Source: Opitutales bacterium (GTDB taxonomy: Bacteria > Verrucomicrobiota > Verrucomicrobiia > Opitutales > JAFGAQ01). Taken from it: a stretch of 39,347 bases of DNA. How positions within the stretch are numbered: the first letter of the stretch is position 1; every line of letters starts with the position of its first letter. Below are positions 16,254 to 25,036 of this stretch, piece by piece. A program made the position numbers and the translations under genes. The DNA is taken from the NCBI GenBank assembly GCA_016933595.1, contig JAFGAQ010000180.1, forward strand, positions 1 to 39,347, given 5' to 3'. Below the pieces are notes generated by a model, which was not told where the DNA came from, did not search any database, and saw only the letters and a list, made by a program, of their open reading frames with translations.

Positions 16254-17993
16254 ATGAAGTTTCTCCGAAAACACAAAGTCCTCGAAATCCAGAGTCAGCT
16301 CGAATACCTCTACGGATCGAATGCGTCGGCCCTCCTTGAAAGGTTGATCATGCTGGTCGGCCGATATGGCGTTGGGATGCCAATTCCTCCCCCACGGCAA
16401 GACCTTTGGTCCGAAAAGGATGCCGTTCTGATCACCTACGCGGATATGGTCCGGGAACCGGACAAGGCCCCCTTGCGCACGCTTCGCGACTTTCTCAGCA
16501 GGCGGTTGAAGGGAGTGTTCTCCACCGTTCACCTCCTTCCGTTTTTCCCATGGTCATCCGACGATGGATTCTCGGTGATTGACTACCGGAAGGTCGATTC
16601 CGGATGCGGTACGTGGCAGGATGTGGAAGCATTGGGCCGTGATGTGAACCTCATGTTTGATTTGGTGCTCAACCATTGCTCCGCCAAAAGTGAATGGTTC
16701 AGGGACTTCATCACCGGGATCGCTCCCGCCCGGCACTATTTCATTGAGGCGGACCCCCAAGAGGATTTATCGGCGGTTGTCCGCCCCCGTCCATGGCCGC
16801 TGCTCACCGACACTCCAACCCGCGACGGATCGAAATGGGTATGGACCACTTTCAGCGAGGATCAGGTCGATCTCAACTGGCAAAACCCGGATGTTCTCTT
16901 CGAGTTTCTCGACATCCTGTTCTTGTATGTTTCCAAAGGCATGCGGATTGTCCGTCTCGACGCGATTGCTTTTCTTTGGAAGGAGCTGGGGACATCTTGC
17001 ATCCATCTGCCGCAGACACACGAAGTGGTCCGGTTGATTCGGAATCTTCTCGAAATGGTCGCGCCACACGTTCTGGTCCTCACGGAGACCAATGTCCCCC
17101 ACGAGGAAAACATCAGCTATTTCGGAAATGGGGATGAGGCGCATATGGTGTACAATTTCAGTCTGCCTCCCCTCCTGCTACATGGCCTTCTGAAAGAAAA
17201 CTGCTCGACCCTGAGGGAGTGGGCCACCGGTCTACCGGAGCTCCCCGAGGACTGCACCTTCTTCAACTTCACGGCATCACACGATGGGATCGGAATAAGA
17301 CCGCTCCATGGGAGGGTCAGCGACGATGAACTCACGTGGCTGGTCGAACAAATGAAATCCAGAGGAGGGAAGATCAACTACCGATCCAATCCGGACGGGT
17401 CCACAAGTCCGTATGAACTCAACATCACCTATCTCGACGCGCTATCCGAGCCAAACGACACCACACTCGGAACCCAACGCTTCCTTTGCTCCCAGGCCGT
17501 GACACTTGCATTCAAGGGAATCCCCGCCGTTTACATCAATAGCCTCGCAGGGGGAAGAAACCACTTGGCAGGAGTGGCCAAAACAGGCCAAAACCGCACT
17601 ATCAACCGCCAAAAATGGACCCTCTCTGAACTCGAAGACCGAATCGATCTGCCCGCCTCAATCGCAAACACGGTTTTCTCGCGGATCACCCGGATGCTCA
17701 AAAAACGCGCTTTGCATCCTGCATTTCATCCGGATTCTCCGCAGCGGATCATCCCCATGGGCGACAGGATTTTCTGCCTCATCAGGGGCTCAACCGATGG
17801 GCCAAACTGGGTGCTGTGTCTCTTTAATTTCTCAGGGAAACGCAACGCTGTGCGAAACGTCATCAGCAAAGCCGGTCTTTCCGGAGACTTCCGTTTGCAG
17901 GACCTGATCGGACGCAAAAGCCTCGACTCCCCTTCCAGCGCCATCGTCTTGCAGCCTTATCAAGCCGTCTGGCTCACTCCTCAGGAGGGATGA
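16254..17993 (+). CDS. GH13_18-type sugar phosphorylase (sucrose/glucosylglycerate/glucosylglycerol phosphorylase-like)
   Basis: This 579-residue GH13 enzyme cleaves a glucoside with phosphate to give glucose 1-phosphate. The nucleophile Asp is in VRLDAIAF (about D236), the acid/base Glu in LTETNVPHEEN (about E278) and the stabilising Asp in SHDGIG (about D344). The N-terminal region LITYADMVREPDKAPLRTLR and the closing domain match the sucrose-phosphorylase subfamily by length and order. The acceptor specificity (fructose, glycerate or glycerol) cannot be read by eye. It follows the GT4 gene by 22 bp in the same direction. Its product, glucose 1-phosphate, is the natural substrate of the convergent nucleotidyltransferase next door. 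A further in-frame start upstream (16206) is inside the GT4 gene. Confidence 0.88.
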   Translation: MKFLRKHKVLEIQSQLEYLYGSNASALLERLIMLVGRYGVGMPIPPPRQDLWSEKDAVLITYADMVREPDKAPLRTLRDFLSRRLKGVFSTVHLLPFFPWSSDDGFSVIDYRKVDSGCGTWQDVEALGRDVNLMFDLVLNHCSAKSEWFRDFITGIAPARHYFIEADPQEDLSAVVRPRPWPLLTDTPTRDGSKWVWTTFSEDQVDLNWQNPDVLFEFLDILFLYVSKGMRIVRLDAIAFLWKELGTSCIHLPQTHEVVRLIRNLLEMVAPHVLVLTETNVPHEENISYFGNGDEAHMVYNFSLPPLLLHGLLKENCSTLREWATGLPELPEDCTFFNFTASHDGIGIRPLHGRVSDDELTWLVEQMKSRGGKINYRSNPDGSTSPYELNITYLDALSEPNDTTLGTQRFLCSQAVTLAFKGIPAVYINSLAGGRNHLAGVAKTGQNRTINRQKWTLSELEDRIDLPASIANTVFSRITRMLKKRALHPAFHPDSPQRIIPMGDRIFCLIRGSTDGPNWVLCLFNFSGKRNAVRNVISKAGLSGDFRLQDLIGRKSLDSPSSAIVLQPYQAVWLTPQEG

Positions 17994-18068
17994 ACCCAGG
18001 CAAATAGATCAGAGTCTGACTTGAGTTCCCTGTCCTGCGGTCAACAACCATTTTGCACCGCCGACCCC

Positions 18069-18078
18069 TCCGGCCGGA
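18069..18078. repeat. 10 bp palindrome between convergent genes
   Basis: TCCGGCCGGA is a perfect 10 bp palindrome between the phosphorylase stop and the nucleotidyltransferase stop. It has no T-run; it may be part of a termination structure or chance in a GC-rich gap. Confidence 0.3.
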
Positions 18079-18111
18079 CGGATCTCCTGGCTCAATTCCA
18101 GAAAACCTTGA

Positions 18112-19020
18112 TCACGACCACAGTGGAGATGGGTAGACCCCTGCGTCCACCCGCTCCCGGATTCCATTCACAACATGCTGACGGTCCGATGGATGCGTGA
18201 CCCCAAGCCAGGCGTCCGGCGTATCCAACAGCCGCACACGCGTCCTCCCATCCCGGATCGCATCATCAATGACTGCGGGAATGTAGCACTCCGCCTTTGG
18301 ATCGGTTCCTCGCTTCTCCAAAAAAGACACCAGCGCCCGGTCCGTCCATTCAAACACCTCGGGCGTGAACCCAAACAGGTTCATCGACACGGGCTGATCC
18401 CTGGAGATTTCAACAACCCCGCCATCCCCATCCGGATATCCGATGGTTCCATCTGGCTGACGCCCGATGCCATGGACTTCCTGAATACCTTTCAGCATTC
18501 CTTCCTCATCCTTACGGCAAAGTCCCCGGGAAACCGTACCGCCCTCGGACAGCGTCAATCCCAAACGATACGCAACCATCGACTGCAGAACGCCTCCTTT
18601 TGGCAGCTTTCGCAACTGGTCGGCGAGGCACTCAAAACTCGCTCGCCCATACAGATCATCCGCGTTAATCATTGCAAAAGGCCCACGGATGACATTTCTC
18701 GCACACCAAACCGCATGGCCCGTACCCCACGGCTTGGTGCGTTGCGGGTCAGCCCTGAATCCATCCGGTAAGGCGTCCAACTCCTGGAACACCCATTCAT
18801 ATCGAATACGCGAGGGCAATCGGCTGCAGACCCGTTCCTCAAAATCCTGCCGGATCGATTCCCGGATCACAAATACCACACGGTCAAAACCGGACTCGAT
18901 GGCATCGTAGAGGTTGTATTCGAGCAGGGTCTCACCCGATGGCCCGACCCCTTCCACCTGCTTGAGTCCACCGTAACGGCTTCCCATACCTGCCGCCAAT
19001 ACCAACAAAGTCAGCTCCAT
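18112..19020 (-). CDS. Sugar-phosphate nucleotidyltransferase (GalU/NTP-transferase fold)
   Basis: This 302-residue cytosolic nucleotidyltransferase activates a sugar 1-phosphate to an NDP-sugar. The N-terminal pyrophosphorylase motif is VLAAGMGSRYGGLKQ (residues about 7-21). A NADDLYG segment (about residue 130) carries the metal-binding Asp. There is no left-handed beta-helix domain. Which base and sugar are used is not readable. The ATG at 19020 has a ribosome site (GGAAGGAA) about 7 nt upstream; an in-frame ATG at 19053 is rejected because it lies before that site. It is convergent with the sugar phosphorylase, whose glucose 1-phosphate it could consume, and divergent from the UGT-like gene. 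Confidence 0.86.
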   Translation of the reverse strand: MELTLLVLAAGMGSRYGGLKQVEGVGPSGETLLEYNLYDAIESGFDRVVFVIRESIRQDFEERVCSRLPSRIRYEWVFQELDALPDGFRADPQRTKPWGTGHAVWCARNVIRGPFAMINADDLYGRASFECLADQLRKLPKGGVLQSMVAYRLGLTLSEGGTVSRGLCRKDEEGMLKGIQEVHGIGRQPDGTIGYPDGDGGVVEISRDQPVSMNLFGFTPEVFEWTDRALVSFLEKRGTDPKAECYIPAVIDDAIRDGRTRVRLLDTPDAWLGVTHPSDRQHVVNGIRERVDAGVYPSPLWS

Positions 19021-19103
19021 ACCATATTCCTTCCGTTCAAAAGCATTCCCCACTACAGTGAACGATTCATTGCAAGGAAAGCTTAGTCAGGCAAAAACGG
19101 AGC

Positions 19104-19123
19104 CCGGCATCTGTCAATGCCGG
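19104..19123. repeat. Hairpin CCGGCAT/ATGCCGG in divergent intergenic region
   Basis: A 7 bp perfect stem (19104-19110 and 19117-19123) with a 6 nt loop lies between the divergent nucleotidyltransferase and UGT-like starts. Its flank ACACAC resembles the flank of the 8787-8815 hairpin. It may be an operator, or one of a small family of REP-like hairpins. Confidence 0.35.
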
Positions 19124-19185
19124 ACACACTTCGATCAGTTGGTATTGAAAAGCAGCGAGAGTTCTGCCAGCCTCCCGCCATTTCC

Positions 19186-20442
19186 ATGAAAATCCTTCTC
19201 ACATCCTATGGTTCAACCGGTGATATTTTCCCGGTCATAGCCCTTGGAGCGGCCTGTATTAAAAAAGGCCATGAAGTGGCATTCGCAACCTCTCCGCTTT
19301 ACCGTGCCGAAATCGAACGTGCCGGGCTGCGCTATGTTTACCTCCCGCCGGATTGGGAGCAATGGCAATACAACGATGCCATGCTCAAACTCACCCGAGC
19401 CCGAACCCCAATCGAAACCCTTCAGATCATTTATCGCCACAGCCTTCCGTATCTGGATGAGATCGTGACTATTCTCAACCGTGAGATTGCGGCCTCGGAT
19501 CTAGTGGTATCCTCCTATCTTGTCCCCTACTACAGGACCCTCGCGGAGCGTCAGGGGAAACCCTTCGCAGTGGTGACATTCACCCCAAATGTTGTCCCTT
19601 GTGCCGCGGTTCCTCCGCCACATCCGGCAGCAATGATCCCCCTGCCCCGATTCATCCGTCCATTTTGGAACCGGCTCTCCTGGAAGATCGCTGGCATCGC
19701 TGTCGATAGCGCGATCAATCGGGTGATCGGGAAGCCGCTGCGAAAGATCGGAATCCCGAAATTCCGGAATTGGTTGCTGCATCCGGCGGATTGCGCTCTG
19801 GTCTCTGTTTCGCCTGCATTGTTTCAGCCTTCTGGAATCATTCCGCCCATCTTCCGTTTCGTCGGCTACATGCGATGGCAGACGCACCCAGATCCAGTTG
19901 TTCTCAAGCGGGTCGCGGACTTCTGCGATGGAGAGAAGGTACCCGTCATCACATTTGGAAGCGTGACATTCAAGGATCGCGAAAAAGTAATGGATCGCTT
20001 CCTCCGCAACTGGCCATCCAACCGCAGGATGATCATCCAGAAAGGCTGGGTCGATCTCGATGCGCCCTCAAACTGCAGCAACCTTTGTGTGGTGGGCAGC
20101 GTGTCCCACGATGAGCTTTTCAAACACGCATCCGTCGTGATTCACCATGGCGGTGCGGGAACCACTTCTTCTTGTTTGCATGCTGGAGTCCCCCAGGTGG
20201 TAATCCCCCATATCGGAGACCAATGGTTCTGGGGCCGCGAGATGAAACGACTGGGAGTGGGTGTCAGTTTAGGAAGATCGCGCTGGCCCGAACACCTTTG
20301 CTCAGCTGTGGACAGAATTGCTTCCAACGATCGATTCCGTCAGCGCGCGGACGAAATACGCGCCATTCTGGCCCATGAAAACGGAGCATCCCAGGCCGTC
20401 TCGGTGCTGGAATCCTATGCCGCTGAATGCCATAAACCTTAA
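19186..20442 (+). CDS. GT1/UGT-like glycosyltransferase
   Basis: This 418-residue inverting glycosyltransferase has the GT-B fold. The N-terminal acceptor-side motif is LLTSYGSTGDIFPVIALG. The C-terminal donor-binding region VVIHHGGAGTTSSCLHAGVP (about residue 325) is the standard UGT signature. There is no signal peptide or membrane segment. Known relatives include rhamnosyltransferase RhlB-like enzymes and sterol or lipid glucosyltransferases, so a lipid or small-molecule acceptor is likely but undefined. The ATG at 19186 starts directly at the conserved beta strand. Its stop at 20442 abuts the end of the convergent BatE-like gene at 20444. The preceding gene on the other strand could supply its NDP-sugar. 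Confidence 0.86.
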   Translation: MKILLTSYGSTGDIFPVIALGAACIKKGHEVAFATSPLYRAEIERAGLRYVYLPPDWEQWQYNDAMLKLTRARTPIETLQIIYRHSLPYLDEIVTILNREIAASDLVVSSYLVPYYRTLAERQGKPFAVVTFTPNVVPCAAVPPPHPAAMIPLPRFIRPFWNRLSWKIAGIAVDSAINRVIGKPLRKIGIPKFRNWLLHPADCALVSVSPALFQPSGIIPPIFRFVGYMRWQTHPDPVVLKRVADFCDGEKVPVITFGSVTFKDREKVMDRFLRNWPSNRRMIIQKGWVDLDAPSNCSNLCVVGSVSHDELFKHASVVIHHGGAGTTSSCLHAGVPQVVIPHIGDQWFWGREMKRLGVGVSLGRSRWPEHLCSAVDRIASNDRFRQRADEIRAILAHENGASQAVSVLESYAAECHKP

Positions 20443-20443
20443 T

Positions 20444-21226
20444 TCACAAAGGGGCCCTGAAGGTTCGGAAGGAGGCTTCCTCCAACCACCCCCGCATGCC
20501 ATCCGCTGCCTCAACATAGACGTGATGATTTCGCATCCTGAGCAAACGCGCATAACTCCCATCCTTGAGCGTCATCAAAGATTCGCTTTGGCTGGTCGGA
20601 GATACCTTGAAATCGGCATCCCCGGCCCACACAACCCCACGGCGGGAGTCCTGCGCCAATCCGACCCATGCGGCCACACAAACGATCACGATCAGCGACA
20701 TCAGAATCCCGACATCCCGGTAGCGCGCTCTCCTTCTCAGAAGCCCCGCATAAGCACCCCAACTGAAACACGCCATCCAGAATGATCCCATTGCCATCCA
20801 CGACCAAAGGTCCTCAGGCAACAACAATGCCAACTGTTCCAGTAATCCCGATTTCAGCTCCGCTATTCCATCTACCTGCCTGAGATAGCGCACTGCGTTC
20901 TGGGTGTCCGGATGCATGAATCCCATGCGGTCCGCCCGTTCCAAATGCCACAATGCGCGCCCGGACAAACCCAGACGGTAATGAGCCACTCCCAGGTTGT
21001 GATGAATCGAGGCCGATTCACCTTCCTCAAGACAAAAGGTCCAGGCTTCCAAGGCTTCACGTGTGGAACCAGCTGCATAAACCTGCCCGCCCCGCAAAAA
21101 AGCCGCCTCAGCTTCAGGCGACCACTGACACTCCCGCGCAAGCAATCCGGCAGGCTCCACAATGCCCAACATACCCAAGCTGCCGACCAGGCAGAAAAAC
21201 CATTTCAGGATGCACGGTGCATTCAT
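20444..21226 (-). CDS. batE: BatE-like TPR membrane protein with SH3-type C-terminus
   Basis: This 260-residue protein has a signal or anchor segment at the N-terminus (ILKWFFCLVGSLGMLGIVEP). Two or three TPR units follow (AAFLRGGQVYAAGSTREALE, HHNLGVAHYRLGLSGRALWH). Two transmembrane helices lie at about 140-205 (FWMACFSWGAYAGLL; MSLIVIVCVAAWVGLA). A C-terminal SH3b-like domain of about 60 residues ends near VEAADGMRGWLEEASFR. This order is the layout of BatE in Bacteroides aerotolerance operons. It overlaps the batD stop by ATGA (21223-21226), so the two are coupled. The von Willebrand BatA/BatB and MoxR partners are not in the window. The function is probably envelope-stress related, inferred from the family. 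Confidence 0.78.
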   Translation of the reverse strand: MNAPCILKWFFCLVGSLGMLGIVEPAGLLARECQWSPEAEAAFLRGGQVYAAGSTREALEAWTFCLEEGESASIHHNLGVAHYRLGLSGRALWHLERADRMGFMHPDTQNAVRYLRQVDGIAELKSGLLEQLALLLPEDLWSWMAMGSFWMACFSWGAYAGLLRRRARYRDVGILMSLIVIVCVAAWVGLAQDSRRGVVWAGDADFKVSPTSQSESLMTLKDGSYARLLRMRNHHVYVEAADGMRGWLEEASFRTFRAPL

Positions 21227-23157
21227 GCGCACCCCCCTTTTTTCCGGGCTTTCACACTCAATTTCATGAGGGTCGAGCATAGCTCCGATACGCGCTCATA
21301 TTCCGGCTTGAGAGGAGGGGTATCCGCACGGGAACCTGAAAAGCGGGACTGCTCATACTGGGTAACATAGTATTCCGCGATCCGGTTCATCTCGGCCGTG
21401 GAACCGCTCCGCTCCATCAACTGCGCCAACTCATCCGATGTCATGGCCTCCACATGGTGCGAGCCCAAGACGGAAACCGAGGCACACAAAGACAAATATG
21501 CATCCTCGAAAAACACGTCCGAATCGCCTTTTGCAGCAGCGGCTTTGGCAAGCCTAAGGTAATGGTGCATCCACCCTCTGGCTTGCTCTTCCCGGGCATA
21601 GCGTTGATTCACCTTGAGCCGGATACGATGGATTCGCCAGGCTGCAAAGCCGGCAAGGCCCGCAAATGGAAGCAGTTGCCATAGCCAAAACCATGGCTTT
21701 GTGAACAATGGCATGTCGAAACCTGAACAAACGCCCATCTCCCACCTTAGCCGCGCTACAGGCACCTCAAACGGTACCACCGCCGGACCCATCCCCCCTT
21801 CCTGAACCGGGTCGCGAATCACTGGAGACTCCACCTCTTCTGTATTCCGCACCAGGCTTTTTCCCGACACATGGATCGCAACCGGCTCAGAGGCCAGATC
21901 CCGGAATGACTTCGTCTCCACATCAAAGTAGCGGTATGCAACTGGAGGGAAAACCTCCATACCCGACTCGAGCGGGATCAACACATACTGATACTTCACC
22001 TTACCCCGGTACCCCAGAAAGTCTTCATCTCTAAACTCACTCTGCGGAGGAAACACACGCCAGGAATCACCGAGTTGCAGAACAGGAGCCTCCAGTTTAC
22101 TGAAGTTACCCTGTCCCGCGATTTCGATCGTCAGGTCTACCGGCTTTTCGACCTCCATTTCCGTTTCCGAAAGAGTTAATACCATTTCGAATTTTCCGAT
22201 ACCTCCGTAATAAAAAGTCTCCGCATCCGGCATTCCAAGACTGGTTACCCTTACATCCCGATCCTCGCTGAATACCGTGAACGAGCTCTCGGTAAAATCC
22301 TGAAGCAGGCGTTCCCGCTCCAACAAGGACGCTCCATTCTGATCCCGCACCCACCGCAGGAAACCAACCCGATCATTCGGCATCCGCAGGTTCACACTGA
22401 TCCGGAAAACGGTCCGCAAGGTGCCCGATCGCAACGGCGAATAGGTAAGAGGCCAGCTGTAAACCCGGTATCGCAGATCCCCCCGCGTCACCAGCCGCTC
22501 GATGGGACTGGGGGATATGGATTCCAAGGCCACGTCATTTCCAATCTTTTCCGGCTTTCCGTATGTCACGTTCTGCAGGCCATCCAAGATCATGAGATTA
22601 AGGGTGGCACGAACCCGCTGCCCAACCCATAGCTCATCGGACGGATCCTCGAGTTCCAGCCTTACCCAATCATCGCGTGCTTCGCGCTGGAGCGTATCCG
22701 GCTCAGCCACCTTCAACACCGCAGCGGGCACCCCTAACGTACCTCCTTGATAAGGCATCCTGAACGCGGGCATGATGATGCGACCCTGAAAATTCGGATT
22801 CACTTTGAACTCCAGGCGAATCCCGCCCGGATCCATCCCCATTGAAGACATGTACTCCTCCGAGGTCTGATAACGCCCAAAGGTCAAATGAGCGTGAGCC
22901 GGCAACTCCGGCTGCGGAGGAACAGTCAACCGGCTTTCCGGATCCCCTTCACGCCGCCGAATGGTAACAATGTACAGACATTCCTGCCCCAATGACACTT
23001 CCGCCGGTTCAAACCGGGAACTCACATCGTATTTCAGGACCTCCTCCCCCTCAACTAGCGAAGCCACCCACAGCATCCCAAAAATCCAGAAAACAACAGC
23101 AGACACCAAACGTCCTTCTGGTCCCCCGATGGATGGCATGTGTCTTTGTGTCCGCAT
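21223..23157 (-). CDS. batD: BatD-family protein
   Basis: This 644-residue protein has an N-terminal signal sequence (RLVSAVVFWIFGMLWVASLV). A long periplasmic BatD part consists of immunoglobulin-like beta domains (PAEVSLGQECLYIVTI, MPYQGGTLGVPAAVLKV, FETFYYGGIGKFEMVL-type strands). One transmembrane helix near residue 490 (PWFWLWQLLPFAGLAGFAAW) leads to a cytosolic helical tail of about 110 residues. No catalytic motif is seen. BatD is normally encoded with BatA, BatB, BatC and BatE downstream of a MoxR ATPase, in oxygen- or stress-tolerance loci. Here only BatE follows, by a 4 bp overlap. The start could also be the ATG at 23139. It is divergent from the FecR gene, with 184 bp between. Confidence 0.82.
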   Translation of the reverse strand: MRTQRHMPSIGGPEGRLVSAVVFWIFGMLWVASLVEGEEVLKYDVSSRFEPAEVSLGQECLYIVTIRRREGDPESRLTVPPQPELPAHAHLTFGRYQTSEEYMSSMGMDPGGIRLEFKVNPNFQGRIIMPAFRMPYQGGTLGVPAAVLKVAEPDTLQREARDDWVRLELEDPSDELWVGQRVRATLNLMILDGLQNVTYGKPEKIGNDVALESISPSPIERLVTRGDLRYRVYSWPLTYSPLRSGTLRTVFRISVNLRMPNDRVGFLRWVRDQNGASLLERERLLQDFTESSFTVFSEDRDVRVTSLGMPDAETFYYGGIGKFEMVLTLSETEMEVEKPVDLTIEIAGQGNFSKLEAPVLQLGDSWRVFPPQSEFRDEDFLGYRGKVKYQYVLIPLESGMEVFPPVAYRYFDVETKSFRDLASEPVAIHVSGKSLVRNTEEVESPVIRDPVQEGGMGPAVVPFEVPVARLRWEMGVCSGFDMPLFTKPWFWLWQLLPFAGLAGFAAWRIHRIRLKVNQRYAREEQARGWMHHYLRLAKAAAAKGDSDVFFEDAYLSLCASVSVLGSHHVEAMTSDELAQLMERSGSTAEMNRIAEYYVTQYEQSRFSGSRADTPPLKPEYERVSELCSTLMKLSVKARKKGGCA

Positions 23158-23341
23158 CTCAGATAAGGCAGTTCTATAGCAGGTCAAGGCCCGCCAATCA
23201 AGGGTTTCATTTGATTCAGATCCGGCCATATTCCCGGAATCTGCTCACGAAACACTTCGCGAATTTATCACAATTCATTGACAACTCAGATGTTTGGAGG
23301 TACCCCTAGCATACTGCTTCCGTTCCAGATTATCATACCAT

Positions 23342-24859
23342 ATGAAACCGCATTCATTCATTATTCTTGTGGCTTCAGCACTTGTTGCACTAAGCCCGCT
23401 TCACTCCCAGAATTCAATTCCGGGATCGATCTCATTCAAGAGAATCAGTGGTGACGCCTACATCACCAATACGAATACCGGCTCCCGCGAGAAAATCACC
23501 GAATCCACCTCCATCACACAGGGGTATTCCATACTCACGACAAACGACGCTTTTTTGGACGTTGTTTTCTCCAATGGGGTGGCTGCCAGGGTATCGCCCA
23601 ACACCAGTATAGAAATCGTGTCCTATTCCCAACAGGACGGCCGAGCCGCGGCCCGAAAAGCGGAGCAGGCACCTTCAATCAAGCTGATACTGACCCATGG
23701 CGACATTGTCGTGAACGCCACCCAAAAACCTGAGGGTGCCGCCATGACGGTGGAAACCCCCTTAGCCACGGTTTCCGCCGCACAAACCAAGTTCTTTGTT
23801 TCCCATGGATCCTCGGCGACTGGTGACATGAAGACTTCCCGCGCGATCAATCTCGGGGTAGCCACATTGAAAATTGAAACCAGGGGGCAATCCGGTTTCT
23901 CGGCTAAGGACAACCAAACGTTCTACATAACATGGGATGCGGAAGGAACCGCTCGCAGCCAATCCATCGACACCGAATCAACGGCAATCATCCTTCAAAT
24001 GCTCGAGACACCGGAACGCGACGGATCGAGTCCCGCTTATTCGGTCACCCCCTACGACTACGTTCTCTTGGAGAAACTCAGTGCCACAGCCAATAATCTT
24101 CTTCTCAGCGATCCATCAGCCGGTTCGAATGCGATCGTCCTCTCCACACTCGAAGGAGCGACCTTCCTCAACACCATCACCGGAGCGACCGGACCCATCG
24201 TCGAAGGGATGGAAATAGCGGCTGGAACAATTCTCCGCACGCCATCGGAAGGAAGAACCGTTTTGGCACTTCCCAATGAGGCCACACTCTCCATCGAACC
24301 CTCAGCGAACCTTTTCCTGGAAAGCATGTTTTCCCACCTCCTTTTGAGCGGAGTTCAACCCTCGGATATCACACGTGTGGGACTCAGAGTGGAAGCAGGA
24401 AAGGTGATTGCCAACACACTGAATGCGCCATCCATGGATTTCGTGGCGGTGATCAGCCCACTGGATCAGCACCGCATCGGCGCAAACTCACTGGTTTCAG
24501 TGGAATTTTTGCAGGTCGAAACCAACGCATTCCAGACCATCAGCCGTAACGATACTCCGGCTGGCGTCATCGGAATCAGCACAACGGTGGTCACCTCCAA
24601 TGAGCTGAGCTACACCGACGAACGGGTCACCTTCATCGAATACCGCGCGGAAGGCGGTCCGCTCTCGTTCAACACGCCTCCCGGATTCACGCACATTACT
24701 GAATCCGCGATTATCCCTCCCGGTTACGACTTTATCGACCGCACGATTGCCTTCGCTGCTCCTGCTGATCCTGCCGGTCCGACGCCAATCGGCACACCCG
24801 ATAATCCGGGAGACAATCTTCAAAACACGGAAGTGATTCCACCCCCACCCTCCCTCTGA
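23342..24859 (+). CDS. FecR-domain secreted protein
   Basis: This 505-residue protein has a clear signal peptide (MKPHSFIILVASALVALSPL). A FecR-type beta domain follows (SILTTNDAFLDVVFSNGVAA and NTSIEIVSY, residues about 65-110). The Ser/Thr-rich, non-repetitive remainder ends in a proline-rich tail (PAGPTPIGTPDNP...PPPPSL). No TonB, sigma or anti-sigma partner lies beside it, and the protein lacks the cytosolic N-terminal part of true FecR sensors, so it is more likely a Verrucomicrobia-style exported FecR-domain protein of unknown ligand. A second FecR-like stretch at residues about 300-350 (GTILRTPSEGRTVLALPNEA) suggests a duplicated domain. An intrinsic terminator follows at 24915. Confidence 0.84.
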   Translation: MKPHSFIILVASALVALSPLHSQNSIPGSISFKRISGDAYITNTNTGSREKITESTSITQGYSILTTNDAFLDVVFSNGVAARVSPNTSIEIVSYSQQDGRAAARKAEQAPSIKLILTHGDIVVNATQKPEGAAMTVETPLATVSAAQTKFFVSHGSSATGDMKTSRAINLGVATLKIETRGQSGFSAKDNQTFYITWDAEGTARSQSIDTESTAIILQMLETPERDGSSPAYSVTPYDYVLLEKLSATANNLLLSDPSAGSNAIVLSTLEGATFLNTITGATGPIVEGMEIAAGTILRTPSEGRTVLALPNEATLSIEPSANLFLESMFSHLLLSGVQPSDITRVGLRVEAGKVIANTLNAPSMDFVAVISPLDQHRIGANSLVSVEFLQVETNAFQTISRNDTPAGVIGISTTVVTSNELSYTDERVTFIEYRAEGGPLSFNTPPGFTHITESAIIPPGYDFIDRTIAFAAPADPAGPTPIGTPDNPGDNLQNTEVIPPPPSL

Positions 24860-24914
24860 TATTGGAGGGGGACTTCCCGTCTATACGGGGTTCCTTTCCG
24901 GTCAGGATTCTTTC

Positions 24915-24951
24915 AGGTGTGCCACAATCAATAGGCACACCTTTTCTTTTT
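24915..24951 (+). terminator. Intrinsic terminator after the FecR gene
   Basis: AGGTGTGCC (24915-24923) pairs perfectly with GGCACACCT (24934-24942) over a 10 nt loop. It is followed by TTTTCTTTTT to 24951. It lies 56 bp after the FecR gene stop and 86 bp before infC, so it separates the two transcripts. Confidence 0.88.
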
Positions 24952-25036
24952 GGTTGATGCCAACGGGATTTCACACTAGTTTCCTACGCAAAAATATCGA
25001 CAGCCTGCACACAAGGTTTTCATCCACACACATTGA

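Noticed and set aside
23278-23306. TTGACA at 23278-23283 as a FecR promoter
   Set aside because: At a 17 bp spacing the -10 would be TACCCC; no acceptable -10 is seen.
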